A stretch of 64,000 nucleotides of DNA from an uncultured Alphaproteobacteria bacterium (GTDB lineage Bacteria; Pseudomonadota; Alphaproteobacteria; HIMB59), in assembly GCA_902588615.1 (NCBI GenBank), contig CACIPV010000004.1, forward strand, positions 1 to 64,000. The letters are read 5' to 3'. Made by a program: the position numbers and the translations under genes. A model generated the notes under the pieces. That model saw nothing but the letters and a program-made list of their open reading frames with translations, was not told where the DNA came from and ran no database searches. Shown piece by piece: positions 9,611 through 18,218 of the stretch (positions are counted from its first letter, which is position 1; each line of letters begins with the position of its first letter).

Positions 9611-9783
9611 GTAAAATAATTATAGGCCTGGTAAGAGAGAGTAATTACAATTACTATTACTGCCCATATACTTAAATTACTCAAAAACTGTTTAAAGGAT
9701 GAGTTTGTATCCAAAAAATGAGGTCCTACTAAAATCAGTAGACATACAAAATAAATAATAGGCATTATGATTTCTGCTGACAT
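9607..9783 (-). CDS. 58-residue membrane protein translationally coupled to the ion channel
   Basis: A 58-codon ORF starts at an ATG whose A is the last base of the channel gene's TAA stop (TAATG, 9781-9785). It encodes two hydrophobic segments: residues 5-20 (IIMPIIYFVCLLILVG) and about 39-53, separated by a polar loop. I do not recognise a family. The coupled start and shared transcript suggest it is made with the channel, perhaps as an auxiliary subunit; that is inference. It overlaps the convergent MBL-fold gene by 4 bp. Confidence 0.55.
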   Translation of the reverse strand: MSAEIIMPIIYFVCLLILVGPHFLDTNSSFKQFLSNLSIWAVIVIVITLSYQAYNYFT

Positions 9784-10565
9784 TATTGATCTTTTTTTAG
9801 TTTATCTAAACTAATCTCCTCAGAAAATTGTTCATTTAACTTTTCAGCATTATTTCTAGTTTTTATCATATCATCTTTTTTTTCGTTCTGATTTACAACT
9901 ACATCAACCAAAATTGCTATCAGAAGATTTAACATAGTAATGGCACAAACAATTATAAAACTAAAAAAATAAATCCATGCCCACCAATAAATTTCTTGAA
10001 GAGGCAACATTACCTGCTCCCAAGAAGATAATGTTAAAACTTGAAATAAAGTAATCATTGAAACCCCCACATCAGACCATCTCTCGGGTATGTTATTTGA
10101 AAAGACTATTGCTCCAATAGTTGCATAAATATAGAGAATTATGAAAAGCAATAAACTTACATAAAAAACTCTTTTTAAAGATCCAATCAAAGACTCAATG
10201 ATTAATTTTAACTCAGGAATAATAGATATAACTCTCAAAACTCTAAATACTCTTAATAATCTCAAAAGAAGAAAACTGGAGTTATTAGGTATTGGTATCA
10301 ATGATACCAAAACAATAAAAGTGTCAAAAATATTCCAACCATTTTTAAAAAAATTTGATTTTCTAGGTTCACCAATAAAACGAATTGAAATTTCTATTAC
10401 AAAAAAAATAGTTATCAAATAATCGAGATATTTAATGAGCTCTCTTGAGAACTCTCCTAAATTGTAAGTATTTAAACCGATAGTAAATGCATTAAATATA
10501 ATGATAAATAAAACTGAGTATTGAAATAACTTGCTTTCTCGTATTTTAAAAAAGGTTTGTTTCAT
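9783..10565 (-). CDS. Voltage-gated cation channel of the bacterial NaV (NaChBac) type
   Basis: A 260-residue six-helix subunit expected to assemble as a homotetramer. S4 carries gating arginines every third residue (Arg102, 105, 108, 111 in LRLLRVFRVLRV), preceded by the S3 motif NIFDTFIVLVSLI. The pore helix and S6 follow: TLFQVLTL, then the selectivity segment SSWE (180-183), then a hydrophobic S6 with MLNLLIAI. Typical bacterial sodium channels read TLESW at the filter; here the Glu is replaced by Ser and a Glu follows the Trp. The charged C-terminus would form the usual coiled coil. Ion selectivity cannot be assumed. Its start directly abuts the stop of the upstream secreted protein gene. 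Confidence 0.85.
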   Translation of the reverse strand: MKQTFFKIRESKLFQYSVLFIIIFNAFTIGLNTYNLGEFSRELIKYLDYLITIFFVIEISIRFIGEPRKSNFFKNGWNIFDTFIVLVSLIPIPNNSSFLLLRLLRVFRVLRVISIIPELKLIIESLIGSLKRVFYVSLLLFIILYIYATIGAIVFSNNIPERWSDVGVSMITLFQVLTLSSWEQVMLPLQEIYWWAWIYFFSFIIVCAITMLNLLIAILVDVVVNQNEKKDDMIKTRNNAEKLNEQFSEEISLDKLKKDQ

Positions 10566-11468
10566 TTATTTCAAAAAGTTTATGGGTAATTTAACAACAG
10601 AATGATTGTGAAATTTTATATCATTTTTATCATACATAAATAATTCGTATTTTTCGATTGTTTGAGAAGTTAAATTATTACATTTAGGTTTATCTAGTAA
10701 CTTTTCACATTTTGACTCTGCATTTACACCATCAAAATAAACGATACGCTGTGGAATTATTTCAGTATTAAATGCTTTTTTATAACGTGATATGGCAGAG
10801 GCGTACAGTCCATATCTAAGATTTAGCTCCTCACCCTTAGATGTATTGCTAGTTCCTTTAAAATCTATTTTTAAAATCCCATCAATCCATACCTTCATGA
10901 AACCTTTATCCTCATCTGGATGCCAATTTGTGTTAAAAATTATTTCTGTCCATTGGCCTAAAAGTTCATCATTACTTTTTAAAATTATGTGGGAGTCCTC
11001 AAAAGAGTCTTTATTCCTGTTAAAAGTTAATCCTGCATGAGTGTGTTGAAACATGACTAAAACTTTAGATGGGTTATGTCTTTTCCATTGGATTAACGAC
11101 ATTTTTGCAGGGGCAATAGAATTGTAATCTTTTGGAAGAAAAATATTAAACTTATACCACTTCTCTTTTTTCCACTTTTCGTGGCTGTAATATATTTCAG
11201 ACCTCTCTCTATCTGTATCACAGTCACTTGATTTAGGTTCTTCTCCGCACTCTCCATTATTAACTTCAAACTTTATAGATTTATCTCCAATAATTGAATT
11301 GCCGCTAACTGATATAGGATTTTTTGCATTTGGAGAGATTAATGGATGAAGTTCTTCAGGGATTATTTCTCCAAAACCATCTTGTTTTAAAGCTTTTTTA
11401 ATTTCACTAAAACTTGAGGCAAGCACTAAACTTGGCAAAAATATAAATAAAGTTAAGAATGTCTTCAT
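10566..11468 (-). CDS. Secreted polysaccharide-lyase-like (heparin-lyase-fold) protein
   Basis: The 300-residue protein has a clear signal peptide (MKTFLTLFIFLPSLVLASSF). The mature part carries features of the concanavalin-like 'Polysacc_lyase' group: RERSEIYYS, WYKFNIFLPKDY, LIQWKRH, QWTEIIFNTNW, a GFMKVWIDG strand and LRYGLYAS near the end. Family members bind or cleave acidic polysaccharides; catalysis here is unproven. A paralogue with the same landmarks lies at 56203-57135. Both genes point away from a tRNA-Arg-like sequence 80-91 bp upstream. The stop is directly followed by the start of the channel gene. Confidence 0.6.
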   Translation of the reverse strand: MKTFLTLFIFLPSLVLASSFSEIKKALKQDGFGEIIPEELHPLISPNAKNPISVSGNSIIGDKSIKFEVNNGECGEEPKSSDCDTDRERSEIYYSHEKWKKEKWYKFNIFLPKDYNSIAPAKMSLIQWKRHNPSKVLVMFQHTHAGLTFNRNKDSFEDSHIILKSNDELLGQWTEIIFNTNWHPDEDKGFMKVWIDGILKIDFKGTSNTSKGEELNLRYGLYASAISRYKKAFNTEIIPQRIVYFDGVNAESKCEKLLDKPKCNNLTSQTIEKYELFMYDKNDIKFHNHSVVKLPINFLK

Positions 11469-11548
11469 AGTTTTGCCCGTATTGAGTCCCTAAAGAACAT
11501 TGTATTAAATTTTATTATTAATAAAAAGAGTATATAAATCAAGCTATT

Positions 11549-11623
11549 GGTTCTGTGGTGAAACGGATATCACACTTGACTACGGATCAAGAATTCAGGG
11601 TTCGAATCCTTGCAGAACCGCCA
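11549..11623 (+). tRNA. tRNA-Arg (anticodon ACG)
   Basis: A complete cloverleaf with encoded CCA. The acceptor strands GGTTCTG and CAGAACC pair over 7 bp, the D arm is GTG...CAC, the anticodon arm CTTGA-CTACGGA-TCAAG gives anticodon ACG, and the T arm contains TTCGAAT. ACG (wobble base normally edited to inosine) reads CGU, CGC and CGA. It sits between the secreted lyase-like gene and panC. Confidence 0.96.
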
Positions 11624-11625
11624 TT

Positions 11626-12456
11626 TTAAATTTTTAAATTATCAATGAGTCTAATTTTGCCTTTATAGATTGCATAAAAAAGTCTCGACTCAGAGACTTT
11701 ACCATTGAAACTTAGGTTCTCATTATTTCTAAATTCGAAGTAATCAAATTCTTCAATATCTTGTTCAACAATAAAATCTTTAGCTTTTTGGTTTGCAGTA
11801 TTAATATCAAATGATTTTTCTAAAGTTTTTAGAAAATTTTCTACTTTTTGATGAAAACTAACAAAATCTTGCATTTGTTTTTTACTTAATTTTTCATTTC
11901 TCGATGAATAGGCAATACCTTCTTCATTTCTTTTTGTAGGTACAGATATTATTTCTAAAAATTCATATTTTTCTTGAATAAATTTTTCAATTATCTTGAG
12001 TTGCTGAAAATCTTTTTCACCAAAATAAACCTTGTTACTTTTTACAATTGAAAAAAATTTATTTAATACAGTGATTACACCATCAAAATGTCCTTTTCTG
12101 TATTTATCACAAAGAATATTATTATAATTATTATTTTTTAAAATAGTTTCATCTTTGTTGTAAATTTCTTCTGCTGATGGTTCAAATAATATATCTACAT
12201 CGTTGTCAGAGCAAAAATCGTAGTCAAGGCCCTTATTCCTAGGATATGAGTTAAAATCTTCTTTACTGTTAAATTGTTTTTCATTTACAAAAATGCTTAC
12301 AATAGTTTTGTGATTATCATTTTTTGATCTTTTTATCAGTTCTCCATGTCCCTTATGAAGGGCGCCCATAGTAGGAACAAAACCAATTGAGTATTTTCGA
12401 TTTTGATAAGCAGTCAAATATGACTGTAAATTAGAAATGTCTTTAATTATCAACAT
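11626..12456 (-). CDS. panC: Pantoate-beta-alanine ligase
   Basis: Pantothenate synthetase, which condenses pantoate and beta-alanine with ATP in the last step of vitamin B5 synthesis. The 276-residue protein shows the nucleotidyl-transferase HIGH-like motif GFVPTMGALHKGHGELI, the YFGEKDFQQLKII segment that binds pantoate and ATP, and SSRNEKLS in place of KMSKS. Length is normal. panB is not in the window. The stop lies 2 bp past the CCA of the convergent tRNA-Arg, and the start is divergent from rpmH across 73 bp. Confidence 0.93.
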   Translation of the reverse strand: MLIIKDISNLQSYLTAYQNRKYSIGFVPTMGALHKGHGELIKRSKNDNHKTIVSIFVNEKQFNSKEDFNSYPRNKGLDYDFCSDNDVDILFEPSAEEIYNKDETILKNNNYNNILCDKYRKGHFDGVITVLNKFFSIVKSNKVYFGEKDFQQLKIIEKFIQEKYEFLEIISVPTKRNEEGIAYSSRNEKLSKKQMQDFVSFHQKVENFLKTLEKSFDINTANQKAKDFIVEQDIEEFDYFEFRNNENLSFNGKVSESRLFYAIYKGKIRLIDNLKI

Positions 12457-12472
12457 AATTTGTTTTTATTTA

Positions 12473-12499
12473 TTGACTTCATATCAATAATTGTTAAAT
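12473..12499 (+). promoter_or_regulatory. Candidate sigma-70 promoter for rpmH-rnpA-yidD-yidC
   Basis: TTGACT (12473-12478) followed after 15 bp by TTAAAT (12494-12499) resembles a -35/-10 pair, about 30 bp upstream of the rpmH start. The spacing is slightly short and the region is A+T-rich, so chance is possible, but the position fits a strong promoter for the ribosomal protein operon. Confidence 0.4.
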
Positions 12500-12529
12500 G
12501 TAGGAACCAATTTTTTAGGTGTATTAGCA

Positions 12530-12664
12530 ATGAAAAGAACATATCAACCAAGTCAATTAGTCAGAAAAAGAAGGCATGGATTTCGTTCTAGAATGTCAAC
12601 TGTGGGTGGTCGTAAAGTCATTAATGCTAGAAGAGCTAAAGGTCGATCTAGACTATCTGCTTAA
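12530..12664 (+). CDS. rpmH: 50S ribosomal protein L34
   Basis: A 44-residue, highly basic protein that starts [18 protein letters not shown] and continues with [20 protein letters not shown], the near-invariant L34 sequence. It is a large-subunit ribosomal protein. The next gene, rnpA, starts 3 bp after its stop, as in the classic rpmH-rnpA pair. Confidence 0.98.
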   Translation: MKRTYQPSQLVRKRRHGFRSRMSTVGGRKVINARRAKGRSRLSA

Positions 12665-12667
12665 TTT

Positions 12668-12997
12668 TTGAGACTTCCTACACTAAAAAAATCTTCCCAA
12701 TTTTCTCAAATCAGAAACAAAGGAAACTACTTTAAAAGTTCAAGTTTTAATGGCTATATTCTTCATGACGCAGATTTAGAAACTTTTCTAGTTGGTATTA
12801 TAGCTAGTAAAAAGCTTGGAAATGCAGTTGAAAGAAATAGGGCTAAAAGAAGGGCTAGAGAGGCAATTCGAACATGCAGTCTTATAAATACATTAAATCA
12901 AGTCAAATTTGTAATAATACTCAAAAAAACAGTTTTGAAAGTACCTTTTATTGATTTAAAACAAGATATTGAAAAATTCTTATCTCATGAAAAATAA
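12668..12997 (+). CDS. rnpA: Ribonuclease P protein component
   Basis: Protein subunit of RNase P, which matures tRNA 5' ends with the M1 RNA. The 109-residue basic protein has the family signature: LKKSSQFSQIRNKG near the start, SKKLGNAVERNRAKRRARE (the RNR motif) in the middle, and a short C-terminal helix. The start is TTG at 12668, three bases after the rpmH stop; no ATG is available earlier. Its last codons overlap an ATG that could start yidD. Confidence 0.93.
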   Translation: MRLPTLKKSSQFSQIRNKGNYFKSSSFNGYILHDADLETFLVGIIASKKLGNAVERNRAKRRAREAIRTCSLINTLNQVKFVIILKKTVLKVPFIDLKQDIEKFLSHEK

Positions 12998-13222
12998 TAT
13001 CAAAAAGTTTGGAAAATAACTTTTATTGCACCGATTAAATTATATCAATTATTCATATCACCTATGTTACCAAAAACTTGCAGACACCTTCCAACATGCT
13101 CTGAATATACAATTGAGGCTATTCAAGAATTTGGTGTTTTAAAAGGAATAACAATGGGAATGGTAAGAATTCTAAAATGTAATCCGTTAGGTTCGTCTGG
13201 TTACGACCCAATAAAAAAATAA
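12987..13222 (+). CDS. yidD: Membrane protein insertion efficiency factor YidD, with a -1 frame break near its N-terminus
   Basis: YidD is a small membrane-associated protein that helps YidC insert proteins. The body is plain: IKLYQLFISPMLPKTCRHLP, TCSEYTIEAIQEFG, VLKGITMGMVRILKCNPLGS and a YDPIKK end, with the CR.LPTCS core. This frame is open only from 12998 and has no ATG, GTG or TTG before Met at 13063, which would remove the membrane-binding helix. An ATG at 12987, overlapping rnpA as expected, gives MKNNIKKFGK and then a TAA at 13017; a -1 shift at or just before this stop joins the two parts perfectly. Options are a real frameshift mutation, a sequence error, -1 slippage at AAAAAG (13002-13007), or ATT initiation at 13025. 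Confidence 0.75.
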
Positions 13223-13223
13223 T

Positions 13224-14912
13224 ATGGAAAATCAAAAGAACTTATTCCTAGCTATTATTATTTCAATGGCAATTATTTTTGGTTTTCAGTTACTAGTGCC
13301 TCAACCAGAGAGAACGCCAATGACTGAAGAACAAACAAATGATGAAAGTCTTGTTGATCTCAGTATTCAAAAATCCTCTTCTACTATTTTAGCTGATAGA
13401 GGTGATGTAATAATTCAGTCAGGAAGAGTGAGTTTTGATAACTCTAAAATTAAAGGCTCTATTAATTTAAATGGAGCAGTAATTGATGATCTAATCTTAG
13501 AAGAATTCAGGGAGACACTAGATCCAACATCTGACTTAATTGAATTTTTGAATCCTTTGGGGTCTGATAATGCATATTATTTAGATACAGGTTGGGTAAG
13601 TTCTGATAGCACAATTGAGTTACCTAATAGTTCTAGTATTTGGATTGCTGATAAAAACATTATTGGTGTTAATGAACCAGTAAAACTGACTTGGACTAGT
13701 GATCAGAATATTACTTTTGAAAAGATCATAACTCTTGATGAAAACTATTTATTTAGCGTTGATCAAAGGGTTATAAATAATTCAGGTCTTTCTTTTGACC
13801 TATATCCCTACGGATTATCCAAAAGACAAGGAATTCCAGAGATGCAAAATTTCTTCATCCTTCATGAGGGTCCTCTGTCAATCACTGATGGGGTATTGGA
13901 AGAATATGATTATGACGATTTAAAAGACGATAAAAAAATTAAACATTCTTCTGTTGGAGGGTGGATCGGGATGACAGATAAGTATTGGCAGACTGCGATA
14001 ATTCCTAACCAAAACGAACCTGTTCAACAGACATATAGTTACAGCTTTGTTGATAATATAGATAATTTTCAAACTGATATTGTTGGGGAAAGAATAGCTG
14101 TTTCAAATAATGCGAGTATTTCCCATAATTTTAAAATTTTTGCAGGACCAAAAATTGTAAATATTATTGACAAATATATGGAAGAATACGGGTTTGAAGG
14201 TTTTGATCGTTCAGTTGACTTTGGCTGGTTTTATTTTTTAACAAAACCTATTTTTAACGTTTTAGAATTCATATACGGGTACGTAGGAAACTTTGGTTGG
14301 TCAATAATCCTATTTACAGTTTTAATGAGGATTTGTTTTTTCCCACTTGCTCAACAATCTTTTAAATCAATGGCAAAAATGAAAAAACTAGCTCCTGAGA
14401 TGCAGAGACTTAAAGAACAATACGGCGATGATAGAGCTGGAATGCAAAAAGAAATGATGGCTTTATATAAAAGAGAAAAGGCAAATCCTATAGCTGGTTG
14501 CTTGCCTATACTTTTACAGATTCCAGTATTTTTTGCCTTGTACAAAGTTTTATTTGTAACTATTGAGATGAGACATGCTCCTTTTATAGGATGGGTACAT
14601 GATCTCTCAGCGCCAGATCCCTTAGGGGCTCTTACTCTTTTTGGTTTTGTGGAATGGAACGTTCCAGGTATTTTGCAAATTCTAAATGTTGGAATTTGGC
14701 CAATCTTAATGGGTATTTCGATGTATATTCAATTTAAATTGAACCCAGCTCCGGTAGATAAAATGCAGGCCAAAATTTTTGGTTTATTGCCAATAGTATT
14801 TACTTTCATTTTAGGTGGCTTCGCAGCAGGGCTAGTTATTTATTGGACAACTAACAATGTTTTATCAATGGCTCAACAATACATAATACAAAGAAAAATT
14901 ATGAAGAGTTAA
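13224..14912 (+). CDS. yidC: Membrane protein insertase YidC
   Basis: Inner-membrane insertase (Oxa1/Alb3 family) that works alone or with SecYEG. The 562-residue protein has an N-terminal signal anchor (about residues 6-25), a large periplasmic beta-sandwich domain (about 60-340), and the conserved five-helix core: FGWSIILFTVLMRICFFPLA, a charged cytoplasmic hairpin KMKKLAPEMQRLKEQYG, CLPILLQIPVFFALYKVL and a final NNVLSMAQQYIIQRKIMK. The hydrophilic-groove Arg is in VLMRICFFPL. It starts 1 bp after yidD and its stop overlaps the engB start (TAATG), so the genes are coupled. Confidence 0.96.
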   Translation: MENQKNLFLAIIISMAIIFGFQLLVPQPERTPMTEEQTNDESLVDLSIQKSSSTILADRGDVIIQSGRVSFDNSKIKGSINLNGAVIDDLILEEFRETLDPTSDLIEFLNPLGSDNAYYLDTGWVSSDSTIELPNSSSIWIADKNIIGVNEPVKLTWTSDQNITFEKIITLDENYLFSVDQRVINNSGLSFDLYPYGLSKRQGIPEMQNFFILHEGPLSITDGVLEEYDYDDLKDDKKIKHSSVGGWIGMTDKYWQTAIIPNQNEPVQQTYSYSFVDNIDNFQTDIVGERIAVSNNASISHNFKIFAGPKIVNIIDKYMEEYGFEGFDRSVDFGWFYFLTKPIFNVLEFIYGYVGNFGWSIILFTVLMRICFFPLAQQSFKSMAKMKKLAPEMQRLKEQYGDDRAGMQKEMMALYKREKANPIAGCLPILLQIPVFFALYKVLFVTIEMRHAPFIGWVHDLSAPDPLGALTLFGFVEWNVPGILQILNVGIWPILMGISMYIQFKLNPAPVDKMQAKIFGLLPIVFTFILGGFAAGLVIYWTTNNVLSMAQQYIIQRKIMKS

Positions 14913-15457
14913 TGAGCCTTGTCTCAAATTATTTCAAAAAACAAACTAAGTTTTTACTAAGCGCTACACAACCTCGTCAATATCCTAATGTAAGTTTTCC
15001 TGAAATAGCTTTCATAGGTAGGTCAAATGTAGGAAAATCTAGTTTAATCAATGCAGTTTTTATGAAGAAACTGGCACGTATTTCCAATACTCCCGGTAAA
15101 ACAAGACAAATTAATTTTTTTAATCACGGGGACTCAATGATGGTTGTTGATCTTCCTGGGTATGGATTTGCAAAAATATCTCAAAGGGAGGCATTTCAGA
15201 TATCAGATCTTGTCTCTCAATATTTAACATCACGCGAAAATTTAAAGAAAATATTTGTATTAATTGATAATTCATTGGGGCCAAAAAAAATAGACATAGA
15301 GATGATAGACTCAATGAAACAAATAAAACAAAAAATTATTATTTGTTATACAAAAAGTGACAAAAAAATAAAAGAAAAGTCAGCTTTTTTAGACAATTTA
15401 AATACTGAATTTGAAAACTACATTGTAAGTTCAAAAAACAAACGAAAACATATTTGA
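14912..15457 (+). CDS. engB: Ribosome biogenesis GTPase EngB (YsxC/YihA)
   Basis: Essential TrmE-Era-type GTPase for late large-subunit assembly. The 181-residue protein shows G1 GRSNVGKSSLIN, the switch segment SNTPGKTRQINFF, G3 DLPGYGFAK and G4 YTKSDK. The start ATG overlaps the yidC stop. Directly downstream is a 74-bp A+T-rich gap before the HAD gene. Confidence 0.94.
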   Translation: MSLVSNYFKKQTKFLLSATQPRQYPNVSFPEIAFIGRSNVGKSSLINAVFMKKLARISNTPGKTRQINFFNHGDSMMVVDLPGYGFAKISQREAFQISDLVSQYLTSRENLKKIFVLIDNSLGPKKIDIEMIDSMKQIKQKIIICYTKSDKKIKEKSAFLDNLNTEFENYIVSSKNKRKHI

Positions 15458-15531
15458 AATTCAAAAAAAAATTTTTGAATTTTTGTAAATCTTCTTGGCT
15501 TTTATATAATAAACATTAGTTTAACACGCTT

Positions 15532-16215
15532 ATGAACAATATAACAAATTGGGTTTTTGACTTAGACAATACACTTTATAAAGCGGAGTGTGGTTTATTT
15601 GATAAAGTACACATACTTATGGGTAAGTTTATTGAGGAAAAATTAAATTTAAACTCTGGGGATGCACAAGCGTTGAGGTCTAAATATTATCATCAATATG
15701 GAACAACACTCAGAGGTCTTATGATTGAACATCAAGTAAATCCTGATGAGTATTTGGATTACGTACATCAAATTAATTATGAAGTAGTTCAACCGAACAC
15801 ATCTCTAGCGGAAATATTAAAAAGCTTAAATGGAAAAAAGTATATTTTTACAAATGCTAATTTTGAACATGTGGAAAAAGTTTTAGAAAAACTTCATATG
15901 ACTAATATTTTTGATGGATGTTTTGATATTTCTGAAAGTGATTACATGCCAAAACCTCACAAAGAAGTTTATGACTCATTCCAAAATAAATTCAATTTAG
16001 ACAATAATTCAACAGCTATGTTTGAGGATCTTCATATTAATTTGAGAGAGCCACATAAAATGGGTTGGCAAACAGTTTGGGTAACGAACAACCTCGAATA
16101 CAACCTAAATAAAGATGTGAATCAACAAGAAGATATTCAAAAAATTATTGATGAAAAAGGTTACATATCACACGTTACTGATGATTTGGAAAATTTCTTA
16201 AAAAACGTGATATAA
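15532..16215 (+). CDS. HAD-superfamily pyrimidine 5'-nucleotidase-like phosphatase
   Basis: A 227-residue HAD hydrolase with the nucleophile motif [10 protein letters not shown] at residues 9-18, a helical cap, the Thr motif [22 protein letters not shown] (Lys) and FEDLHINL (acidic motif). This pattern matches the SDT1/PynA-type pyrimidine 5'-nucleotidase branch, commonly found near dapD-dapE in alphaproteobacteria. The exact substrate is uncertain. It is followed after 7 bp by dapD and is probably cotranscribed. Confidence 0.82.
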   Translation: MNNITNWVFDLDNTLYKAECGLFDKVHILMGKFIEEKLNLNSGDAQALRSKYYHQYGTTLRGLMIEHQVNPDEYLDYVHQINYEVVQPNTSLAEILKSLNGKKYIFTNANFEHVEKVLEKLHMTNIFDGCFDISESDYMPKPHKEVYDSFQNKFNLDNNSTAMFEDLHINLREPHKMGWQTVWVTNNLEYNLNKDVNQQEDIQKIIDEKGYISHVTDDLENFLKNVI

Positions 16216-16222
16216 AAGTATT

Positions 16223-17053
16223 ATGAGCCATCAAGATACAATTGAAAAATTATGGGATCAAAGAGATCAGATAAATTTTATTGAGGATAATGAGGCAAAA
16301 AAAAATATAGAAAATGTTCTTAACCTATTGGATGAGGGAAAGCTTCGAGTATGCGAAAAAAAAGAAAACGAATGGCATGTAAATCAATGGCTTAAAAAAG
16401 CAATTCTTTTAAGTTTTAGAATTCAAGATATGGAAATAATCACTGGCGGTCCTAGCGTAAAAGATGGAACTACTTCATGGTGGGATAAAGTTCCCTCAAA
16501 GTTTCAAGATTGGAAATCAGAAAATTTTCAATCAGCAGGATTTAGAGCTGTTCCTAACTGTATTGTAAGAAGGTCTGCATTTATTGCAAAAAGTGCGGTG
16601 CTTATGCCTTGCTTTGTTAATTTGGGCGCATATGTAGATGAAGGAACTATGGTTGATACTTGGGCTACAGTTGGTTCTTGTGCTCAAGTTGGAAAAAACT
16701 GTCATATCTCAGGAGGTGCAGGCATAGGAGGAGTCTTAGAACCTTTACAGGCAAATCCAGTTATAATAGAGGATAATTGTTTTATTGGTGCGAGGTCAGA
16801 AGTCGCCGAAGGTGTAATTGTTGGAGAGGGATCAGTATTATCCATGGGGGTATTTATTGGTGCTTCAACAAAAATTTATAATCGTGAAACTAAAGAAATA
16901 TATATGGGGAAAGTTCCTCCATATTCTGTAGTTGTTCCAGGTAGTCTTCCAAGTTCTAAAGGAGATGCATCTTTGTACTGTGTTGTGATTGTGAAAACGG
17001 TTGATGAAAAAACTCGTTCAAAAACCTCCGTCAATGAATTACTAAGAGATTAA
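16223..17053 (+). CDS. dapD: 2,3,4,5-tetrahydropyridine-2,6-dicarboxylate N-succinyltransferase
   Basis: Succinyl-CoA-dependent step of lysine and diaminopimelate synthesis. The 276-residue protein has an N-terminal helical domain and a left-handed beta-helix made of hexapeptide repeats ([20 protein letters not shown] onward, then [20 protein letters not shown]), ending in a short beta-rich tail. [14 protein letters not shown] precedes the helix as in E. coli DapD, and the length is nearly identical. dapE begins 1 bp after its stop, so the succinyl pathway is used here. Confidence 0.96.
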   Translation: MSHQDTIEKLWDQRDQINFIEDNEAKKNIENVLNLLDEGKLRVCEKKENEWHVNQWLKKAILLSFRIQDMEIITGGPSVKDGTTSWWDKVPSKFQDWKSENFQSAGFRAVPNCIVRRSAFIAKSAVLMPCFVNLGAYVDEGTMVDTWATVGSCAQVGKNCHISGGAGIGGVLEPLQANPVIIEDNCFIGARSEVAEGVIVGEGSVLSMGVFIGASTKIYNRETKEIYMGKVPPYSVVVPGSLPSSKGDASLYCVVIVKTVDEKTRSKTSVNELLRD

Positions 17054-17054
17054 A

Positions 17055-18218
17055 ATGTTAGACACAATAGAGCTATCAAAAAAATTAATATCTTTCGACT
17101 CGGTTACCCCAGCAAAACAAGATATTTTTGATTTTTTAATGGGAGTATTTGAAGAAAATGGTTTTACAACAAAACAACTAAACTTTGATGGAGATGGGAG
17201 TTACGAAGTAATTAATATCATGGCTACGTATGGTCCAATTAATACAAATGGAAAACATTTTAATTTTTTATGTCATGTTGATGTAGTGCCTCCTGGTAAC
17301 TTAGAGGATTGGGACACTCCACCTTTTGAACCAACAATTAAAGATGGATATCTTTATGGTCGTGGATCAGAGGATATGAAAGGGTGTACGGCAGCTAGCA
17401 TGGTAAGTGTCTTTAAATTCATTAAGGAAAATAAAGATTTTAATGGCACAATTAGTTTTATCATAACTGGGGATGAAGAAGCAGACTCCGTAAATGGTGT
17501 AAAGAAAGTCGTAAAATGGTTGAAAGAAAATAATATAAGAATAGACGGGTCAATAGCCACTGAGTCATCCTCTGAGAAAATAATCGGTGATCAGATCAAA
17601 GTTGGAAGAAAAGGAGCTGTGGATGTTCAAGTTCAAATTATTGGAAAGCAGGGGCATGCTGCGTATCCTCAGCTAGCTCAAAACCCTCTACATTGTTTGT
17701 CTAAGGTTATCTCATTTTTTGATGATCAAAAACTTGATGATGGTGCAGAATACTTTGAACCATCCACTCTGCAATTTACTCAGATCAATTTAAATAACAA
17801 GGCAAAGAATGTAATACCTGAAAAATTGATTACTGTTGGTGATATGCGCTTTAATGACAACTGGGATCAAGAAAAAATACAAAATTATTTTGATGAACAC
17901 TTGACTAAGATTTGCTCTGAAAATAATTGTACGTATCAATTGAAATTAACTTTTAGAGGTATGCCCTTCCAATCTTTCGATAATCCATTTACAAAACATT
18001 GTATTAAAGCAATTAAAGATGTTACAGGATTAGAAGCTAGCCAAGATACTGGAGGTGGAACATCAGATGCTAGATTTATGCAAGAGGTCTGCCCTGTCTT
18101 TGAATTTGGAACGATTAACAAAACTCTGCACAAAGTTAATGAGTGTGTTTCGATAGAGGATTTGAAAACGACTGAACAAATTTACTATAAAACTTTAGAA
18201 AACTTTTTTGATAATTGA
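17055..18218 (+). CDS. dapE: Succinyl-diaminopimelate desuccinylase
   Basis: Di-zinc M20 peptidase-family enzyme that removes succinate from N-succinyl-diaminopimelate. In 387 residues the metal sites are visible: HVDVVPPG, YGRGSEDMKG (bridging Asp), ITGDEEAD (catalytic and metal Glu) and a C-terminal GGGTSDARFM with a late metal-binding His (KTLHKVNE). The lid domain is residues about 185-300. Its stop (TGA) overlaps the TTG start of the peroxiredoxin gene. Confidence 0.95.
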   Translation: MLDTIELSKKLISFDSVTPAKQDIFDFLMGVFEENGFTTKQLNFDGDGSYEVINIMATYGPINTNGKHFNFLCHVDVVPPGNLEDWDTPPFEPTIKDGYLYGRGSEDMKGCTAASMVSVFKFIKENKDFNGTISFIITGDEEADSVNGVKKVVKWLKENNIRIDGSIATESSSEKIIGDQIKVGRKGAVDVQVQIIGKQGHAAYPQLAQNPLHCLSKVISFFDDQKLDDGAEYFEPSTLQFTQINLNNKAKNVIPEKLITVGDMRFNDNWDQEKIQNYFDEHLTKICSENNCTYQLKLTFRGMPFQSFDNPFTKHCIKAIKDVTGLEASQDTGGGTSDARFMQEVCPVFEFGTINKTLHKVNECVSIEDLKTTEQIYYKTLENFFDN

